From assembly GCA_037957365.1 (NCBI GenBank), contig JARHVA010004903.1, forward strand, positions 953,001 through 1,017,000: a stretch of DNA of 64,000 bases. Direction: 5' to 3'. A program made the position numbers and the translations under genes. Positions 1 through 11,962 of this stretch are shown in pieces (positions within the stretch are counted from its first letter, which is position 1; each line of letters opens with the position of its first letter). The stretch is from Torreya grandis. Lineage: Eukaryota; Streptophyta; Pinopsida; Cupressales; Taxaceae. The notes beneath the pieces are model-generated. The model was not told where the DNA came from, ran no database searches, and saw nothing but the letters and a program-made list of their open reading frames with translations.

Positions 1-505
1 TTGACTCTCTAACATGTTATGTCCAATAAATAGGCACTACTAGAGGGGTTCATGGATGAGTAAGTCCCATTTGTCTAGGTATAGGATATAGTGGATGATA
101 CTCTAACCATGAAATATAGTAGCCCATGATCCACACGCATTCTAAACTTGTAGTAATGGTAGCCCAATTCAGCCATATGGTAACTATGTGAGTGTATGAT
201 TACCACACTATCTACCCTTGTATGATAGTCTGTAATGTTAGAACATGGGGCAGGCCCATGTTACATGATATTACTTCTATAAAATGACCCAAGGTAACCT
301 ATCATTGATTTCATGAGGTAACTAACAAATTGATACATAGGGAATCTCTCATATATCTATGCACTCAAAAAATAACATGTCCCATCATCTTTTATCCTTA
401 GAAAAACATCCATATATTTCATTCATGAGATAGACACATATGATAGAACTAAGATCATATAACCCTCCTCAATCTAAAATCAATTGGCATAAGGCTCTTA
501 AATAT
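1..505. repeat. Probable left piece of ancient long LTR (repeat X, left copy)
   Basis: No coding frame is visible. Short blocks match the region at about 38880-39160 in the same order: a CATGGATGAG block, an ATAGTGGATG block, a CCACACTATCTA block 27 bases after an ATATGG block, and a CATGAG...TCAAAAAA block. Read with the matches further on (27297-30198 against 39340-42170), this suggests that the stretch is the start of a very old LTR later split by the Tat-like element. Similarity is low, so this is an inference. Confidence 0.35.
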
Positions 506-1974
506 TGTTTCACTAAATTTTGAATCTTTTTGATGTTTAAGGAGAAATAAAGATTAAATTTAGGGATTAGAGATTAGAGATAACCTAGATTGGTTGCATG
601 CCATATTTAGATGATGTTGAGCACTCCTCTTTGGCTAGGGAGGACTACCTATAAATAAGAAAGCACTACCACCAACAATATTTTTTAGTAGATATATGAG
701 TGGGCTGCCAAGCTACGTGCTTATTTCTGGAAGTGTCAAACTTCTTTAGGGACGATATTCCACTTTTTGAAACAAAATGGTAATGAATAACAAGATGAAA
801 GAGAGATTAAGAGAGATATTCATATCATTCTTGTAGTCTAAGTGTAGTAGAGAATGATACAATGTAGGTAATGTGGGTTATTGGTCTTTTTGGAGGTTAT
901 TTAGGTAGGCTTAGAGAACTTGGTGGAAATATATAGTCACTAACATTAATTAGGTTATTAATGTTGGTAAGGAGATATGACTGATATTAGCTATGTGATT
1001 GATGTCAATAAGGGTAGTAAGTTCTCAAGGATATTGTAGGAGACTTTTTTGAGCTAAGAGGTAGATGTTGGTTAGGTTTGTGAGGTTGGGAAGAGTCATA
1101 AGGGAGTGGGTAAGCTTAGGTGGGTCTTGATAGAGGGTTGGTATGTTTCAAGTAGAGGGAAATAGGTGACGGATTTTTTCAACTCTTTCACAGGGAAAGT
1201 CAAGATGTTCATAAAATGATAAAGAGTATAACATAAAGTAATTTTAAAATGACTCTTTAAATAAATTACAAAACATAGAGATATACTTAGCTAGGGAAAT
1301 AAATGAACCGTGAGTGCCGAATAGATGGCTTTGATGAGGTGTGAATAGAAAAGACCAGCATGTGTTACCAATTAATAATAATCCAAGCTCTATGCATTAT
1401 ATCAATTCCTAATCTAGATTTATTTGTGTAGATTAATGAGAAGCTTAGATGTAGAAAGTTGAATGCTAAAGCCTATATGTAGATGAATGATTTTTTTTAT
1501 TTTTGACTTGAATATTAGTTTAGATTCTAGCTTAAGTAATTGATGTCAGTGATCCTATTGACATTGATCATGGGTTGATCAACATTGGTGGCATGAGAAT
1601 AAGTAAAATGGATATAATTAACCTATTTACTATTCATTTTCCTATCAAGAGTGGTATCTGATAGAAAATGGTAGAAATGTTAGGTTAATAAGGATGTAGT
1701 TAGTTATTATGTTAGGGATGAGAATAAGTCATGGGTAGTTAGGATTAGGGGATTAAGTCTTGAGGTGACTCAGAGGGTAAGAATTAGTCTTAGGATTAAG
1801 TGGCTAGGTAAGGTGGCATAAGTAGTTTTTAATTATCTTAATTAAATATTTTAAATTAATCAAATGTGTGAGGGGTGAAAACATGGGTTAGGAAGGCTAA
1901 TTAGTAAAAGGGGATTGAGGGGGGTTTCAACAAAGGGAGTTACACATGTATGTGATGTAATTTTGGTGTCTATG
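506..1974 (-). repeat. 3' LTR of outer Tat-like element
   Basis: It begins TGTTTCACTAAATTTTGAAT and matches 25848-27296 along its whole length. On the plus strand the inner end reads GGTGTCTATG, where the related younger element has GGTGTCTACA, so the terminal dinucleotide has mutated. It holds decayed copies of the GACGTCGG-type motif near 933-1010, now mostly ATGTTGAT or similar. Confidence 0.85.
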
Positions 1975-1987
1975 TTTACCCATTTTT
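1975..1987 (-). other. Polypurine tract of outer element (decayed)
   Basis: On the minus strand this reads AAAAATGGGTAAA directly against the 3' LTR. It aligns with the AAAAAGGGGCAAA tract of the nested relative. This is the expected place for plus-strand priming. Confidence 0.7.
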
Positions 1988-3482
1988 GTCTTGTGATTCG
2001 TACTAATAATTTGTAAGACAAAAATATGAGTTAGATATTCCAAGTATGGGATGAGGTATCTCCCCTCAAAATAAGAACCAATAGAGGAGAATCTAGAGTC
2101 AACTACCGATTTGATAAGGAGTTAATTGGGTAGGTGGATGTTGAGTTATAATATGGTAACATCATTGCTTTAATATATACTACAATGAGTTATAGTTGAC
2201 ATAATTAATAACAAGTAAAGGTGAGGAAGACTTAGATAGAAATAACCAAATCATAGCTTGTAAGTGATAGCTAAAAAGTTTAAAATGATCAAATTTTTAG
2301 CTCTAATGGTCCATGTGTTCTAGGTATCTAAGGTAGGAAGTTCTCCTGGTAAACACAAAAGGTTGTACGTAATAGGACTATCTTGGTCATGATCTAAAAC
2401 ACCATATATACATGGGTCTATATAATAAACAACTATAGCTAGGTAGCATAAGCAGTCAAGACAATCAATGCAAGGCTAGTTTAAAAGGGTCAATGGTTGA
2501 TGAGATATTCATGATCTCTAGTCAGAGTCATCATGGGTGGAGATTTAAGTAATCTCTAAGGTTGGTTGTCATGGTTAGGGAGATATATGTGATCTCTAAG
2601 GTATATTTTCATGGTCAAGGAGATATACATGATCTCTAAATTGCCTTAGACTTAAGGTGTAGTCTAAAGGGTGGTAACTACGTTGAAACTTCTAAGTTTA
2701 ATGTTGTTGACATCAGTTATGTCACTGATGTCAATATGAAGTATTACTAACATCAGAATCTTAGGTCAAGATTATCGATGTTGATAGGAAACCAAATTTA
2801 ACAAAAAGGGGTTTGGTGTCCCACCAAAACTCATTTGAGATAGTTGATTAGAGAAAAAGATCTTTGAGTATTGGGGGGTAGAAGATATCCCTAGCCTATC
2901 TATTTATGGTGAGGTAATGAGGGATAAGTGGTTGAGAAGAGTGTGTGAAAGTGAGGGTGTGATTGAGTGCTTGGTGGGCCATGGTGTGATTAAGAGAGTG
3001 TTGGTGTGGGTAGAGATGGTATAGGTATGAGGGGACCCAACTAGAGGCACACCATCATAATTTCTATCCATTCTAGTTTAGAGGAGATGGAAATATGAGG
3101 TAAGATGCCCTTCAAGTTGAGTATTTAATTTTAGGTTGTTAATTTGTTATTTGGGATAAATTTTAATGTTTGGGGGGAGAAAGGGAAATTAGATGGGTAG
3201 GAAATAGGGTAAGGGTAGGTTTGGGTGAATTTTTGAGGGGTTTATGGATAGTTTTTAGAGAAAAACCTAAATTTTGGAGATGGGTTGTTTAGCCCTAGGG
3301 TTGAACCAGTCACTGATGTTGATGAGGTTTGTTAACATTGATTGATAAGGTGTTAATGTTGACATACATTCAGCACCAATGTTGATAGCTTTAACCAATG
3401 TCAATCATAGGAAAAATCCCCAAATAGGAATAAAAGGTCCATTTTGGATCCCTAGTTGAGTTAGTCATTAAGCCTAATAGTC

Positions 3483-3560
3483 GAGCTAGCCTTAGAGGAC
3501 CTTGTGTTGATTGAGTGCTACCTATATAGCCTGAGTGAGGGCCTCAAGCCAATGTAATTC
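3483..3560. repeat. Conserved 3'-region box, outer copy 1
   Basis: A block of about 80 bp (GAGCTAGCC...GGGCCTCAAGCCAATGTAATTC) is repeated at 3776-3860 and twice in the nested element at 13787-13870 and 13984-14066. This copy is the most diverged, and its GCCT...AGGGC stem is imperfect. Confidence 0.75.
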
Positions 3561-3775
3561 TCTCGGTGTAAATGGAAAAAGGGTGAGGTATGCTTAAAAA
3601 ATTAAGAGAAGTGGTTAGGAAAAGGGAGGTTGAAATAGGTCATAGGACTTAGGGCTTAAAAGATAGGTTTTGGGGTCAAGGGTGTGAGATAGGTAATTGG
3701 GTCTAGGGTTTAGAGATAAGCACTTGGGCCTAAGGTTTAGGTGGGTTAATAGGTTAGATAATTATGTGGCTATAT

Positions 3776-3860
3776 GGCTGAGCTAACCTTAAAATACCCC
3801 ATGTCAACTGAGTTATACCTACATAGCCCTGATGAGGGCCTCAATCCAATGTAGTTCTCC
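3776..3860. repeat. Conserved 3'-region box, outer copy 2
   Basis: This is the second copy of the box, about 290 bp from the first. It contains GCCCT-GATG-AGGGC, a perfect 5-bp stem with a 4-base loop. The copies in the nested element have the same stem with a 6-base loop. Confidence 0.75.
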
Positions 3861-4005
3861 TAGAGAGAAGGGAAAAAAGGGTGGAGATTTATATTGGAAA
3901 CTATGTGACTTGAGGTTTGTGTGTGTGGATGCAAGCTAGGTAGGAGTTGACATTATAAGATTGACTAATAACACTATTGATGAGGATGAGGAGGGATGTC
4001 ACCAT

Positions 4006-5526
4006 GGATGAGTGGTAGCACATGGAAGTTATAGGGTTAGGAGTGTGATGATATTGTAGAGTTTCACGTGATGTTAGCCTGATGATAGCTTTGATAGAAA
4101 GGTACGATCACACCACCAACACTTTCCATTTGCCTACCAAAGAATTGATAGTGACACAAGAGGATGTGTATAGGATTTTATGGTTATCTCTCTAGGGTGA
4201 GGATCTCATCTCATTTTCAAGAGAGGAACATGATATTCACACGGATACATTGTTTGGTGAGAATGTTAATGAAGTGATCTGTCACTCAGTGAGCTTTGTA
4301 TATGAGCCATTGTATATTTTCAATGAGGAGTAGCATTGATTAATTATATTGATAATGATAGGGATTATAGTATATTTACTACCATACATAAATGGGGGGA
4401 GATTTCTTATTTCATTGATAGGTGTGTTGGCATAAATGGTTCAGTAGTGGATAGTGTATGCATGGGGACCAACTTTTTTGGCACAGTTATATAGAGAGTT
4501 ATGGGATTTATAGAAGTCGTGATGGTATAGTTTATGTGTTAGGAATTTACCCCATTATTGGGCATATGAACATATTATGGTGACATGGTCATTGGGGCTA
4601 CCCACCATGATTGTAGTCAATTTTAGGTTTAGGTTCAAATGGTGGAGAAAGGCTATGGCCCAAACATGAGTAGATGACATAGTGTGGTAAATTGATTATT
4701 ATAGTCATATGATAGATAGATTAATTTTGATAGATATTTTTTGGAGGCCCTACCTAACATACCCAACATTTAGAGGAGAGGAGAGCAAGAGATGATACCC
4801 ATGGCATGGGTCAAGAAATAGTTTATTAAAAAATATGCCTCTTGCCTTTTCCTTTATATAGGAGGGATGACATAGAGGCAACCCTACCTTTACCCCAGGA
4901 GATAGATGGACTAGATTTTGAGGAGATACTAGTAGGCATAGGTATAGTATATCCTAGATACATAATAGCTTATCTTGCATGGTGGATAGGTTTGCATCTT
5001 GTTGTTCACGTCATAAGGCCACCACTAGATTTATAAGGAATGATGAGAGAGAGATGCAATCATACAAGCTCAAGATGTAGTGGTATAAGCCTAAGATGTA
5101 GCAGTACAGGCCTGAGATGCAATATAGGCACAAGTGTTGGTCTTATAGGGGTAGGTTAAGACATTATAGGGGTAGGTTAGGGAATTATAAGGCCAAGTCA
5201 GGGAATTATAGGGATATTTTACTACACTAACAGTAGAGAGGGGTAGTTTGAGAGTAGTAAGATAGGCTACTCCTCCTCTTCCACCACAAGGACTAGTACA
5301 AGGTCCTATAGTAGGTGTGATGGGTCTATCATAAACTGTATCTATAACAAGGTACAACACTATTCTAGATGATATTGCATACTATGAGATAGCCATCAAG
5401 GATTTCCCATAGATTTAGAGGTATTTTGAGTTTAAAGAGCAGGAGAGATTAGTGACATGTGCCATGGATTCTAGCTCACATAGATTTAGACAGGCTAAGA
5501 ATGGTGATGATACTAATTATTCATGA
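4006..5526 (+). pseudogene. Antisense plant mobile domain (PMD, aminotransferase-like) gene carried by the outer element
   Basis: On the strand opposite to gag-pol, one frame from about 4006 to 4845 reads as a PMD protein. It shows LIERYD, then TFHLPTKEL with TQEDVYRIL (4121-4180), then AWGPTFLAQLYREL (from 4460), WAYEHI, and FWRPYLTYPTF. The frame moves near 4845 (DYxxW-like AYLAWW around 4970) and again near 5036. The last frame runs from 5062 to a TGA at 5524-5526, with a QAQDV-type repeat, a 7-residue heptad repeat (L-x-G-Q-V-R-E), a proline patch and an acidic/basic tail. Most stops are TAG or TAA where glutamine is expected. PMD proteins (MAIN/MAIL1 family) act in transcriptional silencing in plants, and antisense extra ORFs at this position are known from Tat elements. 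The gene is dead here. The start is approximate. Confidence 0.72.
5149..5217 (+). repeat. 21-bp tandem repeat encoding a heptad (coiled-coil) in the antisense PMD gene
   Basis: About three and a half copies of a 21-bp unit (TTATAGGGGTAGGTTAGGGA type) lie in tandem. In the plus-strand frame each gives leucine, stop (ex-glutamine), glycine, glutamine or stop, valine, arginine, glutamate. This is a regular heptad that fits a short coiled coil. The minus-strand reading (YPYNSLT repeats) is a shadow. Confidence 0.6.
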
Positions 5527-7040
5527 CCATAACTATAGCCTTGAGTATTCTAAGTACTATATGTTATTATTGATGTTGTTATATATGTTGTATACACACC
5601 AACCTATGAGCTAAAGATGAGAGATATACTTTTTGAAAAAGAGGTGATACTAAAATGATCCATTGATGTACATTCATATTCAGTGTATATATATGAGAGT
5701 TTGTTATTTTGAAATGTGTTGATGTGATGGTGATGATTTTGAAGTTATTATAATGATGAGGATGTTTATGTTATGTTAATGTTGAACATCTTAGTTGAGT
5801 TAGACTAGCATTTCCCATTTGTGTGATTGTATATGCATAGTTGATTGGTTAGCTTCATTTTAGCAATTTTACATAGTTGTGATGGTGTATGCTTAAAATG
5901 AATGGGTTAGGTATGTTTTTTTTATTTCAATTTTTCCATTTATGTGATGGTTTATGCTTAAAATAAATGGCATGGGATTGATAGTTTTCCTATTTATTAT
6001 TGTTGAGAGAAACTATGGTTGCATGTTGGGTGTATTTCACATGTGATTATATGAAACAAATTAATGGGAAATGGTTTGTTAGTTTTATTATGGTTTTGGT
6101 TAGTTGTTTGAGTATATTTACTTGAGATGGGTATTTGAGTGAGAACATTTATTAAACACAACTTTAAGAATCAAGAAAGATTGGCAGAAGAGTGAGAAGG
6201 CGATTGAATCTTGTCATGAGATGTGATCTCAGAAGAGAAACTGACATGTGATTAGGATGGGAAAGAACGAGGCACAATGCTCATGTATTGGCAAAGACCA
6301 TAATAAAAACATAAATTGGCTCAATATTATGAGCCTCTTTCATGCTTTACATGTTTTGACCATTTTTTAAAAAAAAGCATCGTACTCACCTTATGTCAAG
6401 TGAGTTCAAAGTCCCTTGAAAGAGTATGATGGGAAAAAGGTAAAAGGAATGAGAGTATTTAGGTAGGGTAACCTTCTTAGTGGGGATAGTATGCTCCTTT
6501 TGTGGTTGACCCAAGAGCTACTATAGGCAAGTCCATGACTTAAAGTTTTTTTTCTTTTGTTTTGTTTAAGTTGATCAATGCAAGAAGCCTACAATAAGAT
6601 TTTGTTAAAGTTAAGGTCAAATGAAGATGATCAATATGAGATACTTCTAAATCATTATTTCCCTTGATAACAAATATTGGATTATCAATCCTTCAATGGA
6701 GTGGTCTAAACCCTTTTTTTTAATTTTTAATAACTATCCTTCATGGGAGCAGTCTATTTATAGTATTAAGGAAAATTTGCATAGCTGTCCTTTAAGGGAG
6801 CAGTCTACATTGAGAATCATGACTTGAGAGAGTATAACATGTCTATGTATCCCCTTTTCTTTAACTTTAGTCATATACATGACTATAGAGGCTTAGATTT
6901 TTTCCACTTTGAGGTCAAAATCATAGCACTTCATAGGTTAGCTAAGTGTATAGGAATAAGGATAAGAGGAAGGGAGATGAATGTAATAGGGTTGCTCAAG
7001 GGATGAGCTCAAGTTAAACATGAGGTGAAGTTTCACTTGA
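5527..7040 (-). other. Non-coding region between antisense gene and integrase end
   Basis: No gene is seen. The region aligns in order with 14200-15228 of the nested element: the two 'GTGATGG-TATGCTTAAAAT' phrases (about 5875 and 5945), the AGTCCCTTGA phrase (about 6410), three CTTCAAGGGAGCAGTCTA-like lines (about 6690-6810) and GCTCAAGGGATGAGCTCAAG (about 6992). This part of the 3' region was therefore kept when the nested element lost pol. Confidence 0.6.
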
Positions 7041-8290
7041 TTAACAAAAGAATGGTTTTATGTGCAAAACATTTAAAGGTTCAACATTTGGCCTTCCTTT
7101 GAGAGAAGACAAGTGATAAGTTACTAATCCATACTTGTGAGTTATGATGTAGGGTCTAAGCCAATTAGGAGCAAACTTACCCCATTTTATTTTTTCCATG
7201 TTCATTACATGTTTATTTTCCTTTAAAATGAGATATTCGATATTAAAATCTTACTCCTTGAGGTTTTTTTTTGTAAGCATGTTTGATATGCACTTGATAG
7301 ATTTGGAGGTGGTTGAGGGCTATGAGACAATGTTCATCAAGAAAATCAAGTTAAGCCAAATGTTCTTAGCAAAAGTCATTATTAGTAAGTATGTTTTGTA
7401 GAGAGATATGAAGAGAAGGAATCTCAACCTCAATAGACAAAATAGCCTCTATCTCATAGACTAAGGAAAAAGGCATAGCACCTATAGGGGTTTTAATGCT
7501 AGTGTGGTAAACCCATAAAGAAAAGGGAATGTGTTTATAACAATCCTTTATAGTATCATTAAATACCTTCATGAGGATTTTGGTTAATGTTTTGTTAGAA
7601 GCTTCTATTTATCCATTTGCTTGTGGATAGTATAGTGATGAGAACCTTAATTTGATTCCAAAAGTGCCATAAAGCTTTTGGATAGTCTTGTTTTTGAAAT
7701 ATTTTCTATTATCTATTATAATTTTATGGGGGACACCAAAATTATAGATGATGTGATGGTTGATAAAGTCAAAAACAAATTCAGCCTTAGTGGAGATGAG
7801 AGGAATGGCCTTAACCCACTTGGTCATGTATTCAGTAGTAGTAATGATAGAATAGTGATGGAGAGATGAATGAGGGTTAATCTCATTGATTATATCCAAA
7901 CCCCATTGAGAGAAGGGATATAAGTCTTTGGAAACTTGTAAGGCATGGATTGGAATGTGAAGGAGGTTAGCATGTTGTTGACATTTGATGCAACACCAAA
8001 TGTAATCACTACAGTCTTGATGGAGTGTTGGCCAATAATAGCTGAGTTGAAGGATACATTTGGCAACTACATTACCATTGAAATGTCCACCACAAATCCC
8101 ATCATGGACTTCCTTAATGGTGAAGGGGGTTTTAGTACTAGTAATGCATCTAAGGAGGAGACCATCAAAACTGCACTTGTAGAGAAGTCCCCCTAGCATA
8201 GTGTAATCAGTGACACATTTCATGAAGGCACATCTCCCATTATTAGAGAGGTCAAAAGGGGTAATAGAAAAGGAGAGGTAATCCATGAGT
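7041..8290 (-). pseudogene. Integrase of outer Tat-like element (decayed)
   Basis: Reading leftwards from 8290, it has an H2C2 zinc-binding head (VHDGICGGHF ... CCIKCQQHA), then the catalytic core with GLDII (first Asp), IIIDNRKYF (second Asp) and PQANG-stop-IEASNKTL (Glu kept). One TAA at 7609-7611 breaks this frame, which then continues to 7366 with the typical TPIGAMPFSLVYEIEA block. After further stops the C-terminal tail KFAPNWLRPYIITHKYG and ...HIKPFFC ends at a TAA (7041-7043). The three catalytic residues are intact but the gene is not. The tail is the segment preserved as a fusion in the nested element. Confidence 0.85.
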
Positions 8291-8534
8291 TTATTGTACC
8301 ATATTTCATGTGGGTTGTGTGTTAAATTTCCAATAAAAAGGATGTTAGTTGATACATAGGAGGCAATATTAAGCGATGTACAATGATATAGATTTATGAG
8401 GAAGAGGGTGAAGAGGGTATGTGTGAAGCAAGAGAAGCCACTATGTCAGCAAACTTATTTATAGATCAAGGAATAGTTTCTAAGAGGTAGGAGTTGAATC
8501 ATTCCAATAGAGTATCCAAATGATGTTTATATCA
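8291..8534 (-). other. RNase H to integrase spacer of outer pol
   Basis: Minus-strand linker between the RNase H and integrase remnants. It has several stops, and I see no motif I can name. Confidence 0.4.
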
Positions 8535-8830
8535 TTACAAAATTTCATTTTTGCATAGGTAGGAACCATTAACTTGATTAACCACTAGTTGGGAGTTACC
8601 AAAAAAGGTTATTAATTTGGCACCCAAGAAAATAGTTATTTGAAGCCCTAAGATGAAAGCTTCATATTCAACCATATTTTTAGTACATTCAAAATCTAGT
8701 TTAAATGACAAAGGCATAGGCTCACCATCAAGAGGGATGTGGTTGACCCCTATACCCCCATTGTGTTGACATTTAGACCCATCAAATAAAATCATCATTT
8801 GATAGGAAATGTCATCTATGGAGAGCATTG
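8535..8830 (-). pseudogene. RNase H (archaeal-type) remnant of outer element
   Basis: An uninterrupted stretch of about 97 codons reads FDGSKCQHNGGIGV, then FECTKNMVEYEAFILGL, then GNSQLVVNQV. This is the arrangement of the archaeal-like RNase H typical of Tat elements, which cuts the RNA strand during reverse transcription. The first Asp (FDGS) and the Glu (EYEA) remain. The third acid, normally in a GDSQL motif, is now Asn, so activity would be lost even without the flanking stops. Confidence 0.8.
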
Positions 8831-10040
8831 TGATAGATTCATTAGGTAATTCAAGGTTTGAAGTTTGGTTATTAGGTAAAGGGGTGGAAACTTACTAGTC
8901 AGTGATCATTTTCCCCATGATAGACTTTTTCGAAATAAATTCCAAGTCAAATTTAGCAAGGAGTATGAGCCACTGAGTTACATGTTGGTTGTGATATGGC
9001 TTAGAATGCATGTATTTGAAGGGATAAATATGGGTGATGATGTATATTTTGTGATTTAAGAGGTAATGACAGAGCTTAGAAGCTACAAATACCAGTGTGA
9101 GACAAAGATTTTTGGTATGGGTATATTGATTTTCATAATCAATAAGTGTGTAGCCTATGTAGTAAACCGCTTGTTATCAATGGTGGCCATCCTAATGTGC
9201 AATCATAGCACCTAGAGAATGGTCTATTATAGAGATGTAAAGGTAGAAATTTTGGTTTTCCTTAGGTGGAATAAGAACTAATGGGGAAAGGAGATACCAT
9301 TTGAGTGTGTTAAAGGCTTCCTAGTAATCTATATTCCAATGGAAGGAGACATCTTTTTTGAGGAGATGGTGAAAGGGTTGGCAATGATTTGATAACTAGG
9401 AGATGAAGTAGTGGATTGACTAAAGCTTGCCTTATAAGCTACAGAGTTATTTGATATTAGTAGGTAGAGGCATGTCTAGTATTACTTGAACTTGAGTAGG
9501 GTTGACTTCAATACCATGGAGAGAAATGATAAATCCTAAGAGCTTACCAGAAAGGATACTAAAGACACATTTCTTTGGGTTTAGTCAAATGTTATATTAG
9601 AGGAGAGGAGTGAATATGATTTTGAGAATCATCAAGTGTTCTTGGTGAAGTTTAGACTTTTTGAGTAAGTCATCCATGTAGTCTTCCATAATTTTATATA
9701 GGAGATCATGGAAGATGTAAGTCATGGTGCATTGGTAAGTGGCACTAGCATTCTTCAGACCAAAGGGCATGACTTGATAATAGAAATTCCCCCATGGGGT
9801 AATGAAAATTTTCTTGTGTTGATCCTTAGGATCAACTAGGATTTGATTTTAACCTGAGAACCCATCCATAAGTGATAGAATCTCATGACTGGCTATTAGA
9901 TCAACAAGTTGATCGATACTTGGGAAAAGGAAGTCATATTTTAGAAAAGAAAGGTTTAGGTCATGATAGTTGATGTAGACGTGAATTACCCCTATCACTT
10001 TTGTGACAAGAAAAATATTGGAAACCCATTATGGGTAGTT
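8831..10040 (-). pseudogene. Reverse transcriptase and connection of outer element (decayed)
   Basis: Reading leftwards from about 10030, the motifs run in RT order: INYHDLN, FLFPSIDQLVD, SLMDGFSG, ITPWGNFYYQVMPFGLKNAS (near 9760), FHDLLYK, and the catalytic YMDD at 9669-9680. The connection domain follows to about 8830. This is the RT of the outer gag-pol. Stops include one right after MDGFSG. The wording (ATYQ...TYIFHDLLYK) is closest to Tat/Ogre RTs as I know them. The 125- and 112-codon ORFs at 9963-10340 are in non-coding frames. Confidence 0.85.
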
Positions 10041-11325
10041 GATGGGTTGAATAAAGTTAAAAAAAAGGAGGCATTGGAGCTCTTCTTTGACAAGGAGATC
10101 AATATGAGGATGAATTTTATGAAGCTTCTACTTAACAAGTTTAGAATCTTAGTTGGTGACAATGTTGTTGGTGATGATAGAGGGGTCGATACTAGGCATG
10201 TCATTATAAGACCAAGTGAAAGCCTTGATATGGTCATTAAGAAATGTGGCATAATGTGCTTGCTTAGAGGAATCCAAATATTTTCAAATCTTAAGGACAT
10301 GGGGGTTATCATGAGAGGGAAAATTAATGTCAATGGTTGATTTATTTAACATAACCTAAGTTTTGGATGGGAGAAATCATTGGATAGAGGAATTATCTAT
10401 ACTCATGTATGTGATAATAACATCATCATATTGACATTGGACACTATTGATAGTGGGATAGCCTTTATCAATCATTTTAAAATGAATGAGAGGAAAGGGC
10501 CTTATTTCCTTACCTAGGTGATAGGTGAGTGGGTCCAAATGGATGGCATTTATTGAAAAAAAATTAGGAGGTATAGATACCTCTGATTTGATCAGTGATA
10601 GTGGAGGAAAGGTTAGAGAAGAAGAGACTGGTTTTTGATAATTGGTATATAAGATGTTTTTTGGAGAGTTTAGTTAGTTTGTCATAACCCAACCCATGTC
10701 ATTTTTTGGCATTTTTAATGGTTTTGTTGGTGGGGTACTCAATGGGCATATGAACACCTTGATCGTAACAAACCAAACCAAATCCTTTCCAAGCACACCT
10801 ATAAAGATAAGTGTGAGCAAAGCTAGGCTTTCTCAAGAAAGAAAAGTCATAGGTAAATGGGTATGATGAAGAGGATGGATTACAGATAGCAAGAGCTCGA
10901 TCAATCCCCCCATATGTGAAATTAGTTCAAAGGTTAGGGGGACCATACGTGATGAACATCCCAATATGGAGATCATAATTGAGGTGCATATGAAGATTTT
11001 CATACTCTTATGGAGTATAGAACATGTTGAGTGTCAACAAGCAATATTCTCTGAGTGACAAATGCTTGGAAGTTTCCTCCATGGTGTCTTTTTCAGGAAT
11101 TTATGTTACCGGTATTTGTGTAACTAGGGTAGAGAGATTGTGGAAGATTTAGAAGTATAATGCAAAGGAGATGATGTCTTTAATGGAATCAGAACATCAT
11201 TAGGGCTCTAATTAATGTTACATATTTTGAAAGGAGGTGGGTCAACAAGAATAACATGCACTTGTTGATTGTGCTCAAACTTGATTCAATGGTTTAAATT
11301 CAAGGGCACACATGTCATAGCACAT
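10041..11325 (-). other. Protease to RT linker of outer pol
   Basis: Minus-strand pol DNA between the protease end and the RT start, with many stops. Patches read like coding sequence (for example AYLYRCAWKGFG-like text near 10800), but I cannot assign a domain. Confidence 0.4.
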
Positions 11326-11957
11326 ATCCAAGGTTGTCCAAGTAGTATGCTATATTAGAACTCTCCTTTTATAATGTAGAAGAGCTTAGGAATTGTGTAG
11401 GGACCCACATGGATATGTAAGACAATATTACCCAATGTAGTAGTTTTGGTATCATTAAAGAGTGGATCACCACATCGGTTTGAGACATGTAATTATTAGG
11501 AAGTGCTAGTTATTTGTAGGCATAGGTGGAGATAATATTAAGACTAACTCTTCCATTGATCATGAATCTTTTGACATGAGTTTTGTTGATCTATGCAGTG
11601 ATAAAATGGGCAGAATCCTGATCTTCATGGTGTTGAAGTGGAATTTTTGAATCACTAAAGGAAATTAGGGAGATTATGTTAAGAGAGTTGACCAAAGATA
11701 TAAGAGGTTGGGTATCTTTAGGTTTTACCTAAACTAGTAACAAGGCACTAATGAAAGCTTGATGGTGTTGGGATGAGTTTTGGATTAACTCATACAAGGA
11801 CATTTTCATAAGGGTTTGGTGAAGTTGTTTCACCATCAAGTTTTGAATAACTTTTGAAGATTTTAGTTTCAAAACACCCAAGATGGAAATCTTGAGATTC
11901 AAAGGAGGAGAATCTTTGGAGAATGGATGAGCCCAAGGGGTAGTGAACTTTTCCTTT
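11326..11957 (-). pseudogene. Pre-protease segment and aspartic protease of outer element (decayed)
   Basis: Reading leftwards from 11957, a frame of about 130 residues with few stops contains MSLYELIQNS and an ISFSDSKIP...HHEDQ block, which precede the protease in Tat/Ogre elements. The protease active-site segment at 11531-11570 reads RFMINGRVSLNIIS. The catalytic Asp of the usual (I/V)D(N/G)GSS has become Asn. The C-terminal LLGQPWI motif is at about 11329-11349. The nested element inserted exactly upstream of this piece and cut it from the proline-rich region at 20827. Confidence 0.75.
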
Positions 11958-11962
11958 CCTTT
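11958..11962. repeat. Target-site duplication, left copy (ccttt)
   Basis: CCTTT directly precedes the left TG of the nested element and is repeated exactly at 20822-20826. Five bases is the usual Ty3/gypsy staggered cut. Confidence 0.92.

Larger units (their letters stand above)
1988..4005 (-). other. 3' non-coding region of outer element
   Basis: No pol remnant is seen. The part at 1990-2640 matches 13126-13760 of the nested element. The stretch at about 2650-3770 is extra relative to it and holds several ATGTTGAT/ATGTCAAT phrases that resemble the LTR GACGTCGG motifs after deamination. Two copies of a conserved hairpin box lie at 3483-3560 and 3776-3860. Confidence 0.55.

Noticed and set aside
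5091..5360. 89-codon minus-strand ORF with YPYNSLT repeats
   Set aside because: The repeat comes from the 21-bp units. The plus-strand frame links better to the PMD gene and continues beyond the repeat.
9963..10340. 125-codon plus-strand ORF and 112-codon minus-strand ORF over the RT start
   Set aside because: Both are in frames other than the RT frame. The RT motifs around 9640-10030 explain the sequence.
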